From: Paratractidigestivibacter sp963591565 | GTDB taxonomy: Bacteria; Actinomycetota; Coriobacteriia; Coriobacteriales; Atopobiaceae | Length of the DNA stretch: 13,784 nucleotides | Direction: 5' to 3' | NCBI GenBank assembly: GCA_963591565.1 | Contig: CAVAUD010000054.1 | Span: forward strand, 1-13,784 | Shown: piece by piece, positions 7,635 through 13,784 of the stretch | Position numbering within the stretch: the first letter of the stretch is position 1 | How the letters are laid out: the number at the start of each line of letters is the position of its first letter | The notes under the pieces: model-generated | Databases searched by the model: none | Seen by the model: the letters and a program-made list of their open reading frames with translations, nothing else | Told to the model about the DNA's origin: nothing | Translations under genes and position numbers: made by a program

Positions 7635-7670
7635 GAGAAGGTCCGCCACTCGCGGGCCTTCTCTTTTTGT
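7635..7670 (+). terminator. intrinsic terminator of the cold-shock gene
   Basis: GAGAAGGTCCGC (7635-7646) pairs with GCGGGCCTTCTC (7652-7663), a 12-bp stem with one G-T wobble and a 5-nt loop. TTTTTGT follows immediately. It starts 23 bp after the csp stop codon. Confidence 0.93.
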
Positions 7671-7709
7671 GCCGGGCGCGGAAGTCCCTCTCGCCGCCGC
7701 CGTGAAATC

Positions 7710-7807
7710 GACGGTTATGGGAACCCGAATCTTCCCATAACCGTCAAAACGCCCTGCTGGACCTTCCCATAACCGTCGTTTCGACCACTCGACCTTCCCA
7801 TAACCGT
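7710..7807. repeat. four copies of TTCCCATAACCGT, one inverted, three in phase
   Basis: Three direct copies of CTTCCCATAACCGT start at 7731, 7763 and 7794, so the repeat periods are 32 and 31 bp, close to three turns of B-DNA. A fourth copy is inverted (GACGGTTATGGGAA, 7710-7723). With the first direct copy it forms a perfect 14-bp inverted repeat with an 8-nt loop. The spacers (16-17 bp) are unrelated apart from a shared GAC before copies two and three. The block lies between the csp terminator and the cyclase promoter. The last copy ends 4 bp before the -35 region, so a cluster of binding sites for a transcription factor is plausible. A small interspersed palindromic repeat is the alternative. 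Confidence 0.8.
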
Positions 7808-7811
7808 TCAC

Positions 7812-7839
7812 TTTGCGGAGAAGCGCCGGATGGTATACT
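7812..7839 (+). promoter_or_regulatory. extended -10 promoter of the diguanylate cyclase gene
   Basis: TGG followed by TATACT (7831-7839) is a good extended -10 element. TTTGCG (7812-7817) lies 16 bp upstream as a weak -35. Transcription would start near 7846, about 18 nt before the ATG. The weak -35 and the repeats just upstream suit control by an activator or repressor. Confidence 0.6.
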
Positions 7840-7863
7840 CAGAGGATTCTTGAGGGGGTGTTC

Positions 7864-9765
7864 ATGAGGGACAGAGTAAAGTCGTTTATCGCGCGGAACA
7901 AGCTGGCCGTCGCGGTCTTTATCTGCACGATGGCGATGCTGTCGGGCACCCTTGCCGTCTACGTCAACTACCTCGACGACCGCATCTATGACGAGGGCAC
8001 CACCGCGGTCGAGCTCACCTACCGCCAGACGGCCAAGACCTTTCTCCTTTTCGCGCAGCGCAACTGGAACTACCTCTCGGACGTCGACAACTACGTGGCC
8101 AACCTCGAGAGCGACCAGAACGCCGACGCCCTCTTCACCGTGTACGCCACGCGCGCCAACAACTGGGAATACTCGGACGTCTATCTCTTCAACGAGGACA
8201 GCGACTACCACACCATCGCCCAACGCTCCGGCCGCGCCGAGAGCATCAAGGGCGTCTTCGACAAACTCTTCGACACCGGCGAGCCCCTCATCGCCTCCTA
8301 CATCTCGTCGGCCGGCGCGCGCAAGGTCGTCTTTGCGCGTAAGCTCACGAATCCGCTGGTCGTCGATGGTGTCACCTACACTGCGCTCGCCGTGAGCTAC
8401 GACAACGACACCCTGCAGGACTTCCTCTCGGCCAACGCCTTCGAAGGCAACAGCGACTGCTATATCGTTGAAGCTGGCGGTGACGTTGTCTTCTCGCTTG
8501 AGGAGAAATCCCTGGTCACGGAGTTCGTCGGGAACTTCGACACGTTCTTCTCGTCCGACGTGGCCTTCAAACGCGGTGACGCCGGCGACTTCGCCTCTGA
8601 CATCGCCGCCGGTAACGCCGGCTGCGGCCTCGTCACGTACGAGGGCCGCGATTGCTATGCCGTGTGGCTGCCGTGCGGCCTGGACGACCTGTCCCTGGTG
8701 GCCCTAGTCGACTCCGCGCAGGTGGACCGCACGGCCAACGACGTGCGCAACTCCACCATCGGCGCCTTCTCGCTGGTCCTGGTCGTGGTCTGCGCCTCCT
8801 CGCTGGGCCTTTTCTACCACAAGTACCTGCGCGAGATGGCCGAGAAGACCCGCCGGAGCGAAGCCTTGGAGCGCAAGAACAAGATGGCCACGCAGCTCTT
8901 CGAGGCTATGGCGAGCTCGTACGAGCGCTATGCCGTGGGCGATCTGGTGCGCGACACCTACATCTACCACGAGTTCGCCCTTGACGAGCCGTCCTATCTC
9001 GCGACCGGCGCCTACCGCGACCTCATCGCCGGCATGAACCGCAACTTCACCTTGTGCCAGGCCCAAGACGGCGAGACGATCGCGTCGCTTCTGTCGCCCG
9101 GTCGCCTGCAACGCGTCTTTGAGGACGGCACGGGCCTCATCACCTTCGAGTACGAGTCGGTCTTGGCCCGCCGGGACGGCAAGCTCGACCACCTGATGAT
9201 GAACGTCGCGCCCGTGGCCTGGCAAGAGGACGGCAAGGTCTCGAAGGTCCTGCTCTTCGCGAGCAACATCAACGCGAAGGTCGAGCTCGAGGCCCAGGCC
9301 CTGACCGACGAGCTGACGGGCCTCTACAACAAGCGCGGCTTTACCGAGCTCACCTCGCGCCTGCAGAGGAAGGGCGAGCCGTTCACCCTGTACTTCCTGG
9401 ACCTCGATCGCTTCAAGCCCGTGAACGATACCTTTGGTCACGACGCGGGCGACAAGCTTCTGCGCGAGGTGGCGAGCCGCCTGCGCTCGTGCGTGCGCTC
9501 GGACGACTATGTCTTTAGGTTGGGCGGCGACGAGTTTGTCCTTGTGACCTGCGGCGCGTTTAACGCGGATGTCTCCCGAATGCTGGTAAGCCGCGTGGAA
9601 GGCGCGGTCGAGCAGCCCTTCATTATCGACGGAAACGAGATGAGCGTGGGGACGAGCTGCGGTTTTGCCGGCTGGCCCGAGGAGGGCGAGACCCTGGAGA
9701 CCATCCAGGCCCTGGCCGACGCCCGGATGTACCGCCAGAAGCAGGCCCACCACGGGCGGGGTTAG
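7864..9765 (+). CDS. membrane sensor diguanylate cyclase (GGDEF)
   Basis: Makes cyclic di-GMP from two GTP in response to an extracytoplasmic signal. 633 aa from the ATG at 7864, which follows GAGGGGGTG with good spacing. A first helix (~13-35) and a second (~298-318) bracket an extracytoplasmic sensor region of about 260 residues, probably Cache-like, containing four cysteines (199, 254, 264, 271). A charged linker leads to a PAS-like segment (~340-470), then the cyclase domain: LTDELTGLYNKRGF (480-493), LDLDRFKPVNDTFGHDAGD (512-530) and an intact GGDEF (554-558). RSDD (545-548) lies exactly five residues before GGDEF, matching the RxxD inhibitory site, so product feedback is expected. No EAL or HD-GYP domain is fused. 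The gene appears monocistronic, and the repeat cluster upstream suggests regulated expression. The signal is unknown. Confidence 0.93.
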   Translation: MRDRVKSFIARNKLAVAVFICTMAMLSGTLAVYVNYLDDRIYDEGTTAVELTYRQTAKTFLLFAQRNWNYLSDVDNYVANLESDQNADALFTVYATRANNWEYSDVYLFNEDSDYHTIAQRSGRAESIKGVFDKLFDTGEPLIASYISSAGARKVVFARKLTNPLVVDGVTYTALAVSYDNDTLQDFLSANAFEGNSDCYIVEAGGDVVFSLEEKSLVTEFVGNFDTFFSSDVAFKRGDAGDFASDIAAGNAGCGLVTYEGRDCYAVWLPCGLDDLSLVALVDSAQVDRTANDVRNSTIGAFSLVLVVVCASSLGLFYHKYLREMAEKTRRSEALERKNKMATQLFEAMASSYERYAVGDLVRDTYIYHEFALDEPSYLATGAYRDLIAGMNRNFTLCQAQDGETIASLLSPGRLQRVFEDGTGLITFEYESVLARRDGKLDHLMMNVAPVAWQEDGKVSKVLLFASNINAKVELEAQALTDELTGLYNKRGFTELTSRLQRKGEPFTLYFLDLDRFKPVNDTFGHDAGDKLLREVASRLRSCVRSDDYVFRLGGDEFVLVTCGAFNADVSRMLVSRVEGAVEQPFIIDGNEMSVGTSCGFAGWPEEGETLETIQALADARMYRQKQAHHGRG

Positions 9766-9779
9766 GCCGCCCGCGCCAC

Positions 9780-9788
9780 TGCTATACT
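9780..9788 (+). promoter_or_regulatory. extended -10 element upstream of cca
   Basis: TGC followed by TATACT (9780-9788) lies 31 bp before the cca ATG, in the 54-bp gap after the cyclase gene. There is no convincing -35 at the right distance, as can occur with extended -10 promoters. Its core is almost the same as that of the cyclase promoter. Confidence 0.5.
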
Positions 9789-9819
9789 GTGAGGTCTCTG
9801 TCGCAAAGGAGCCGCCCAC

Positions 9820-11208
9820 ATGCCAAACCGCACCCCCATGCCCCCCGTTCCCGCGTACGCGCTGCAGGTCATAGGCGCCCTCGAGGCCGCCGGCTTCGAG
9901 GCGTGGGTCGTCGGCGGCTGGGTGCGCGACGCCCTTCTCGGTCGCCCCGGCCACGACGTCGACGTCACGACGTCTGCCCCATGGGAGAAGACCGCGGCGA
10001 CCCTTCGCGCCGCGGGCATCGAGGTGCACGAGACGGGCACGGCCCACGGTACCGTGACGGCCGTCGTCGCGGGGCAGCCCGTCGAGACCACGACCTACCG
10101 CGTCGAGGGTGCCTACACAGACCAGCGCCACCCCGATGACGTGCGCTTTGTTGACGACATCCGCTTGGACCTGGCGCGGCGCGACTTCACGGTGAACGCC
10201 ATGGCCTACCATCCCGAGCGCGGCCTTCTCGACCCTTACGGGGGCGAGTCGGACCTGGCGGCCGGCGTCATCCGCGCGGTGGGGGAGCCCCGCCTGCGCT
10301 TTGAGGAAGACGCCCTGCGCGTCCTTCGAGCCGTGCGCTTCGCGTGCCGGCTGGGCTTTGACATCGAGCCCGCGACCCAGGAGGCCCTGGTCGCCTGCGC
10401 GGGCGAGCTTTCCGGTATCGCGGCCGAGCGCGTGGGCCAGGAGCTGCAGGGGATTCTCGACTCGGGCCGCGTGGCCTGGGCGATCCGTCACGAGACGGAC
10501 GTTCTTCTCGCCGCATTGCCCGAGCTCGCGCCCGCACGCGGCTTCGACCAGAAGAGCCCCTACCACGCCTACGACGTCCTTGAGCACACGGCGCGCGTCT
10601 GCGCCGGCGTCGAGTGCTTCACGGGCGGCGTCGCGTCCCCGCACCTGCGTTGGGCGGGCCTTTTGCACGACGTCGCCAAGCCTGCGTGCGCGAGCTTCGA
10701 CGAGCTGGGCCGCGGCCACTTCTTTGGCCACCAGCCCGAGGGCGCCCGCATGGCGACGCGGATCATGGGTCGCCTGGCGCTGCCCAAGGAGACGATCCGG
10801 CGCTGCGCGGCCCTGATCGAGCTGCACGACTACCCGGTGCAGCGGAAGAACCCCGTCTCGGCCCGGCGGATGGTCCAGCAGCTCGAGCGCCGCTGCCCCG
10901 CCGAGGGCCGCGCTCTGGCCTTCGACCTTCTCGACCTCAAGCGCGCCGACGCCATTGGCAAGGCCGTGGCCCACCGCGACTATGCCTTTAAGCTGGACAC
11001 CATCGAGGGCCGCCTGCGCCGCGACGCGGCGGCGGGATTTGCGGCCAACGTGGGCGAGCTGGCCGTCGACGGCGCCGACGTCATGCGCGAGCGCGGCATT
11101 GAGCCCGGCCCCGGCGTGGGCATGGTCCTGCGCGAGGCCCTGGAGGCCGTGGTGGACGGCTCTGTCGAGAACAGCCGAGAGGCCCTTCTCGCCTGGCTGC
11201 GGTACTAG
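9820..11208 (+). CDS. cca: CCA-adding tRNA nucleotidyltransferase with HD domain
   Basis: Class II tRNA nucleotidyltransferase that builds or repairs the 3' CCA end of tRNAs in the cytoplasm. 462 aa. The head domain carries GGWVRD (32-37), the catalytic DVD (46-48), RRDFTVNAM (120-128) and the EEDALRVLRAVRFA helix (162-175); the neck carries ERVGQEL (203-209). The C-terminal half holds an HD-type fold with YHAYDVLEHTARV (248-260), LLHDVAKP (281-288), FFGHQPEGA (301-309) and ELHD (334-337), so phosphohydrolase activity is possible. The ATG at 9820 follows AAAGGAG at about ten bases. The tRNA-Gln in this window already encodes its CCA, so for that tRNA the enzyme would act in repair. CC-adding or A-adding sub-activities cannot be excluded from sequence alone. 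Confidence 0.95.
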   Translation: MPNRTPMPPVPAYALQVIGALEAAGFEAWVVGGWVRDALLGRPGHDVDVTTSAPWEKTAATLRAAGIEVHETGTAHGTVTAVVAGQPVETTTYRVEGAYTDQRHPDDVRFVDDIRLDLARRDFTVNAMAYHPERGLLDPYGGESDLAAGVIRAVGEPRLRFEEDALRVLRAVRFACRLGFDIEPATQEALVACAGELSGIAAERVGQELQGILDSGRVAWAIRHETDVLLAALPELAPARGFDQKSPYHAYDVLEHTARVCAGVECFTGGVASPHLRWAGLLHDVAKPACASFDELGRGHFFGHQPEGARMATRIMGRLALPKETIRRCAALIELHDYPVQRKNPVSARRMVQQLERRCPAEGRALAFDLLDLKRADAIGKAVAHRDYAFKLDTIEGRLRRDAAAGFAANVGELAVDGADVMRERGIEPGPGVGMVLREALEAVVDGSVENSREALLAWLRY

Positions 11209-11246
11209 GGGAGACGGGCGCTGAGAGACCTGCGCGGCCGCTCCGG

Positions 11247-11280
11247 CCCTACAGACCCCCGGCCCCTACAGACCCCCGGC
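11247..11280. repeat. two perfect 17-bp tandem repeats forming a G-quadruplex motif
   Basis: CCCTACAGACCCCCGGC occurs twice head to tail (11247-11263 and 11264-11280). On the minus strand this reads as G-runs of 5, 4, 5 and 3 separated by loops of 6, 2 and 6 bases, which meets the usual quadruplex pattern. It lies in the 93-bp convergent gap between cca and the LysR gene, about 20 bp beyond the LysR stop on that gene's sense strand. No ordinary terminator with a T-run is visible for either gene in this gap. Confidence 0.75.
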
Positions 11281-11301
11281 CTCGACCGACGCCCCGGGCC
11301 C

Positions 11302-12225
11302 CTACCGCCCCGCGATCGTCGCGCGCGCCATCTCGATGAAGTCCGAGGTCACGCCCCAGCGGTATCCCCGTCGCGGCAGCCCGAACTGGATCCGGTAGCG
11401 CGAGCTCGGCCCCAGGTCGAAGCGCGCCATGCCCGCCAGCTGCCCGGGCGTCGCCGCAAGGTCGATCAGGTTCTCGGGGCAAAGACACGCGCCCGTCCCG
11501 CGCACGGCCAGCGCGAGCAGCGTCTCCATGTTGTTCGACTGCACCTTGACGCGCGGCCGGATGCCCGAGCCGCCAAACAGCGAAACTCCCAGGCTACCGT
11601 TGATGTCGCTTCTGGCGCCCATGACAAACGGGCAGCTCGCAAGGGGAGAGAGGTCGCCTTGCGCCAGCGTCTCGCGGATGTTCTCGGCCTCGATCCCCAG
11701 CGCCGCCAACAGCGAGCGGGCCACCAAGATGACGATCCGCTCCTCATAAAAGTCCAGGTACTCGATGTCGGCGCGCCCCTGGGGCAAGACGCCGATCACC
11801 ACGTCCTCGCGCCCGTCGGCCAAGTTGGCGAGAAGCTCCTCGTTGGTGCCCTCGTCCAGGCGCACGTCGACGTTGGGGTAGGCGCAAGTCAGCCGCTCGA
11901 TCACGGGCGGAAGCACGGCGCGGCCGCGCGTGTGCGCGATGCCGACGCGCAAGGTCCCCGAGCACATCCGCCCCGTGCCGCAGACCTCTCGGCGCAGGTC
12001 CGCTACCTGCGACGTTATGGCCTCGGCCCGGGCGAGAAAGACCTCGCCCTGCTGCGTTACCCCCAAAGGCTGGCTGCGAACGAAGAGCTTGCAGCCCAGC
12101 TCGTCCTCGACCGCGGCGATGTGGGCGCTCAAGGTCTGCTGCGTGACGTGGAGCTTTGCCGCCGCGCGCGTGAAGCTTCGCTCCTCGGCCACCGCCGCCA
12201 CGTACTCGAAGCTCTGCAGGTTCAT
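11302..12225 (-). CDS. LysR-type transcriptional regulator
   Basis: Cytoplasmic DNA-binding regulator of the LysR family, 307 aa, the normal length. The N-terminal winged helix-turn-helix (1-60) reads MNLQSFEYVAAVAEERSFTR and continues AAAKLHVTQQTLSAHIAAVEDELGCKLFVR. A linker helix follows, then a periplasmic-binding-like effector domain starting near TLRVGIAHTRGRAVLP (91-106). The ATG at 12225 is chosen because the domain begins there; a GTG seven codons upstream is also possible. It is transcribed divergently from the NhaC-family antiporter with 117 bp between starts, the classic arrangement for a LysR regulator and its target, and a LysR-box-like site lies in that gap. The effector is unknown. 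Control of the antiporter by ions, pH or a carboxylate is inferred from position only. Confidence 0.93.
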   Translation of the reverse strand: MNLQSFEYVAAVAEERSFTRAAAKLHVTQQTLSAHIAAVEDELGCKLFVRSQPLGVTQQGEVFLARAEAITSQVADLRREVCGTGRMCSGTLRVGIAHTRGRAVLPPVIERLTCAYPNVDVRLDEGTNEELLANLADGREDVVIGVLPQGRADIEYLDFYEERIVILVARSLLAALGIEAENIRETLAQGDLSPLASCPFVMGARSDINGSLGVSLFGGSGIRPRVKVQSNNMETLLALAVRGTGACLCPENLIDLAATPGQLAGMARFDLGPSSRYRIQFGLPRRGYRWGVTSDFIEMARATIAGR

Positions 12226-12255
12226 CGGTCTTCTCGCCCCTTCCACAAACCTAAG

Positions 12256-12270
12256 CTGTGAGACATACAG
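12256..12270. promoter_or_regulatory. LysR-box-like operator in the divergent gap
   Basis: CTGT (12256-12259) and ACAG (12267-12270) form an inverted repeat separated by 7 bp, which contains a T-N11-A core. Its centre lies roughly 54 bp upstream of the inferred antiporter transcription start and 38 bp upstream of the regulator's ATG. LysR proteins usually occupy such a site for autoregulation and target activation. Confidence 0.55.
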
Positions 12271-12281
12271 AGAATAACAGT

Positions 12282-12310
12282 TTGAGTTTGCCGAACGCGA
12301 GAAATACCAT
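12282..12310 (+). promoter_or_regulatory. promoter of the NhaC-family gene
   Basis: TTGAGT (12282-12287), a 17-bp spacer and TACCAT (12305-12310) form a reasonable sigma-70 pair. The start would be near 12317, followed by AAAGGGG (12329-12335) seven bases before the ATG. The imperfect -10 fits a promoter that needs an activator. Confidence 0.55.
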
Positions 12311-12342
12311 GGCTCACGTAGTCAACCCAAAGGGGTGCTTGC

Positions 12343-13677
12343 ATGGAACTTCTCGTCATCGGGGCCTTCTGTCTCGAGCTCATCGTCTGCGTCGCCCTGG
12401 GCCTTCCGGTCCTGGTCCCGCTCACGATCGGGCTCGTCATCTTCCTGTGGTACGGAAAGGCCCAGGGCGCCGGTCCGCGTGACCTGGCGCTCATGGTGTG
12501 GCGAGGCGTATCCACCGCCAAGGGTGTCCTGGAGTCGTTCGTCTTGATCGGCATCCTCACGGCCTTTTGGCGCGCAAGCGGCACGATCTCGCAGATCGTC
12601 GTCATGACCTCGGGCTTGATTACCCCTTCCTTCGTGCCCCTGGCGTGTTTTGCTCTCTGTGGACTAGTGAGTTACCTCATGGGCACCTCGTTTGGGACGG
12701 GCGCCACCATGGGCGTTGTCTGTGGGACCATCGGCAACGCCTGTGGCGGCAACCCGTACCTGATGGGCGGCGCGATCCTGGCCGGCTGCTACTTTGGCGA
12801 CCGCTGCTCGCCGGTGAGCTCGTCGGCTTTGCTCGTGCGCACCCTCACCGGCACGCGCATGCCGGACAACCTCAAGGCCATGATGCGCACGGCGGCGGTG
12901 CCCCTGGTCGCGAGCCTGGTCTTCTACGCCGTGGCCGGAGCCGCGACGGCCGGGGGAGCGACGGGCGCCCAGACCGGCGTGAACGCGATGCTCGTCTCTT
13001 ATTACGGAGACCACCTCCTGGCCCTCGTGCCCGCGGCGATCATCTTTATCCTGCCGCTGGCCGGCGTGGGTATGAAGCGCTGCATGGCCGCGACCTCGAT
13101 CGCCGCGGCGGTGGTTTGCCTGGCGCTGCAGGGCGCCTCGCCCGCAGACCTCGCGCGTTGGGCCGTCTTTGGCTTCGCTGCCCGCGACGCGGCCGTGAAC
13201 CAGCTCATGGCCGGCGGCGGTCTTCTCTCCATGGTCAACGTCTCGCTCGTCGTGTGCCTGTCGTCCGCCTATGCGGGGATCTTCGAGGGCACCGGTCTTC
13301 TCGCCGGCGTCCAGGGCCATGTCTCGTCCATAGCCGAGAAGTTCGGCCCCTTCGCGGCGGTGCTCGCCGTCTCTATCCCGGCCTCGATGATCGCCTGCAA
13401 CCAGACGCTGGCCATCGTGCTCTCGCGCCAGCTTTGCGCCTCGGCCGAGGAATCCGACGCCGACATGGCCATCGACCTCGAGAACGCGCCCGTCGTGATC
13501 AGCCCCCTCGTGCCGTGGTCGATCGCCTGCACCACGATCCTCACATTGGCGCAGGCTCCGGCCGGCTCCGAGGTGCTCGCCGTCTACCTGTGGTTTATCG
13601 TGGTCTGGCACGCAATTTGCCGTTCCAAAAACTTTTTTCAAAATTCTGCTTGCAATCTCGGCGTGACTCCCATATAG
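12343..13677 (+). CDS. nhaC: NhaC-family Na+/H+ (or metabolite) antiporter
   Basis: Polytopic inner-membrane transporter of the NhaC family, 444 aa, slightly shorter than typical members. The family exchanges Na+ for H+; some members instead exchange carboxylates such as malate for lactate with ions. About ten to twelve hydrophobic helices can be counted. Family motifs are GTSFGTGATMG (114-124), the GDRCSPVSS signature (152-160, like GDxCSPxS of NhaC proteins) and ACNQT (351-355) in a late helix. ATG at 12343 is preceded by AAAGGGG. The gene is divergent from a LysR regulator and probably controlled by it. The last 20 or so residues (from about RSKNFFQNS) are polar, AT-rich and run through the promoter of the downstream tRNA, so the C-terminal tail may be a non-conserved extension. 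Substrate not assignable. Confidence 0.88.
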   Translation: MELLVIGAFCLELIVCVALGLPVLVPLTIGLVIFLWYGKAQGAGPRDLALMVWRGVSTAKGVLESFVLIGILTAFWRASGTISQIVVMTSGLITPSFVPLACFALCGLVSYLMGTSFGTGATMGVVCGTIGNACGGNPYLMGGAILAGCYFGDRCSPVSSSALLVRTLTGTRMPDNLKAMMRTAAVPLVASLVFYAVAGAATAGGATGAQTGVNAMLVSYYGDHLLALVPAAIIFILPLAGVGMKRCMAATSIAAAVVCLALQGASPADLARWAVFGFAARDAAVNQLMAGGGLLSMVNVSLVVCLSSAYAGIFEGTGLLAGVQGHVSSIAEKFGPFAAVLAVSIPASMIACNQTLAIVLSRQLCASAEESDADMAIDLENAPVVISPLVPWSIACTTILTLAQAPAGSEVLAVYLWFIVVWHAICRSKNFFQNSACNLGVTPI

Positions 13678-13678
13678 T
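13650..13678 (+). promoter_or_regulatory. strong promoter of tRNA-Gln inside the antiporter gene
   Basis: TTGCAA (13650-13655), exactly 17 bp, and TATAGT (13673-13678) form a near-consensus promoter. An A/T-rich stretch just upstream (about 13625-13649) resembles an UP element. Transcription would start near 13685, about 24 nt before the tRNA. The antiporter's TAG stop (13675-13677) is part of the -10 box. Confidence 0.8.
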
Positions 13679-13708
13679 ATTTCCTCGCGCACAGAAGCGC
13701 AAAAGCAT

Positions 13709-13782
13709 TGGGACTTCGTCTAGTGGTAGGACAGCGGATTCTGGTTCCGTCAACGGGAGTTCGACTCTCTCAGTCCCAGCCA
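13709..13782 (+). tRNA. tRNA-Gln, anticodon CTG
   Basis: A 74-nt cloverleaf decoding CAG. The acceptor stem TGGGACT/AGTCCCA pairs over 7 bp. The D arm contains AGTGGTAGGA. The anticodon stem GCGGA/TCCGT encloses the loop TTCTGGT with anticodon CTG. The T arm GGGAG/CTCTC encloses TTCGACT. The discriminator is G, as expected for glutamine tRNAs, and the 3' CCA is encoded. A dedicated promoter lies just upstream. The window ends two bases after it, so whether more tRNAs or an integrated element follow is not visible. Confidence 0.96.
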
Positions 13783-13784
13783 TT

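Noticed and set aside
7710..7807. Possible CRISPR array (repeats with ~16-17 bp spacers)
   Set aside because: The units are only 14-15 bp, spacers are too short, one copy is inverted, and there are no cas genes in the window.
7629..7811. Small minus-strand open frame with repeated GYGK peptides
   Set aside because: The peptide repeats come from the 14-bp DNA repeats, the frame runs through the csp terminator, and it has no ribosome site.
7813..7863. Upstream start for the cyclase
   Set aside because: It would begin within the promoter; the ATG at 7864 has a strong ribosome site and puts the first helix at the normal distance.
8704..10974. 756-codon minus-strand open frame spanning the cyclase and cca genes
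   Set aside because: It crosses two genes with unmistakable domains on the other strand and has a shadow-like composition rich in Ala, Arg, Gly, Val and His.
12226..12246. GTG start giving the LysR protein seven more residues
   Set aside because: Possible, but LysR proteins normally start one or two residues before the LQSFEY-type helix, so the ATG at 12225 is preferred.
13595..13783. Minus-strand small open frame over the tRNA
   Set aside because: It is simply the reverse of the tRNA-Gln gene and its promoter.
13709..13784. Mobile-element attachment site at the tRNA 3' end
   Set aside because: tRNA genes are common integration sites, but the window ends two bases after the CCA and shows no integrase or duplicated tRNA end.

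Overview
The window is GC-rich bacterial chromosome. The cold-shock protein, the DUF4012 membrane protein, the YfhO protein, the strongly GC-biased third codon positions and the general style point to an Actinomycetota gut anaerobe, most likely a coriobacterium of the Collinsella/Olsenella type. That assignment is inference from recognised protein style, not a database match. No integrase, transposase, phage gene, cas gene or rRNA is visible. The only RNA gene is a tRNA-Gln at the right edge.

Layout. (1) Positions 1-7241 form a cell-surface glycan block. It holds a GT2 glycosyltransferase on the minus strand (cut by the left edge), a DUF4012 single-pass membrane protein on the minus strand, and, divergent from it, a second GT2 glycosyltransferase whose end overlaps a large YfhO-type multi-pass membrane protein. 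The last two are probably translationally coupled. (2) Positions 7242-7670 hold a monocistronic cold-shock protein gene with its own promoter, a structured leader and a strong intrinsic terminator. (3) Positions 7671-9765 hold a membrane-anchored sensor diguanylate cyclase, preceded by an unusual cluster of four copies of a 14-bp sequence. (4) Positions 9820-11208 encode a CCA-adding tRNA nucleotidyltransferase. (5) Positions 11302-13677 hold a LysR-type regulator divergent from an NhaC-family antiporter, with a LysR-box-like site between them. (6) A tRNA-Gln (anticodon CTG) closes the window. Its promoter lies inside the 3' end of the antiporter gene.

How it fits together. The two GT2 enzymes, DUF4012 and YfhO probably build or decorate an extracellular polysaccharide or teichoic-type polymer. 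The diguanylate cyclase reads an extracytoplasmic signal and makes c-di-GMP, which could be linked to surface properties, but nothing in the sequence ties it to the glycan genes. The LysR/NhaC pair resembles the NhaR/NhaA arrangement of enterobacteria in logic.

The least explained signals are non-coding. They are the helically phased TTCCCATAACCGT repeats before the cyclase promoter, a strongly over-represented nonamer CTTCTCGCC/GGCGAGAAG that appears as inverted pairs at both ends of yfhO, and a tandem repeat forming a G-quadruplex motif just beyond the LysR gene stop. I found no defence or otherwise clearly novel multi-gene system.
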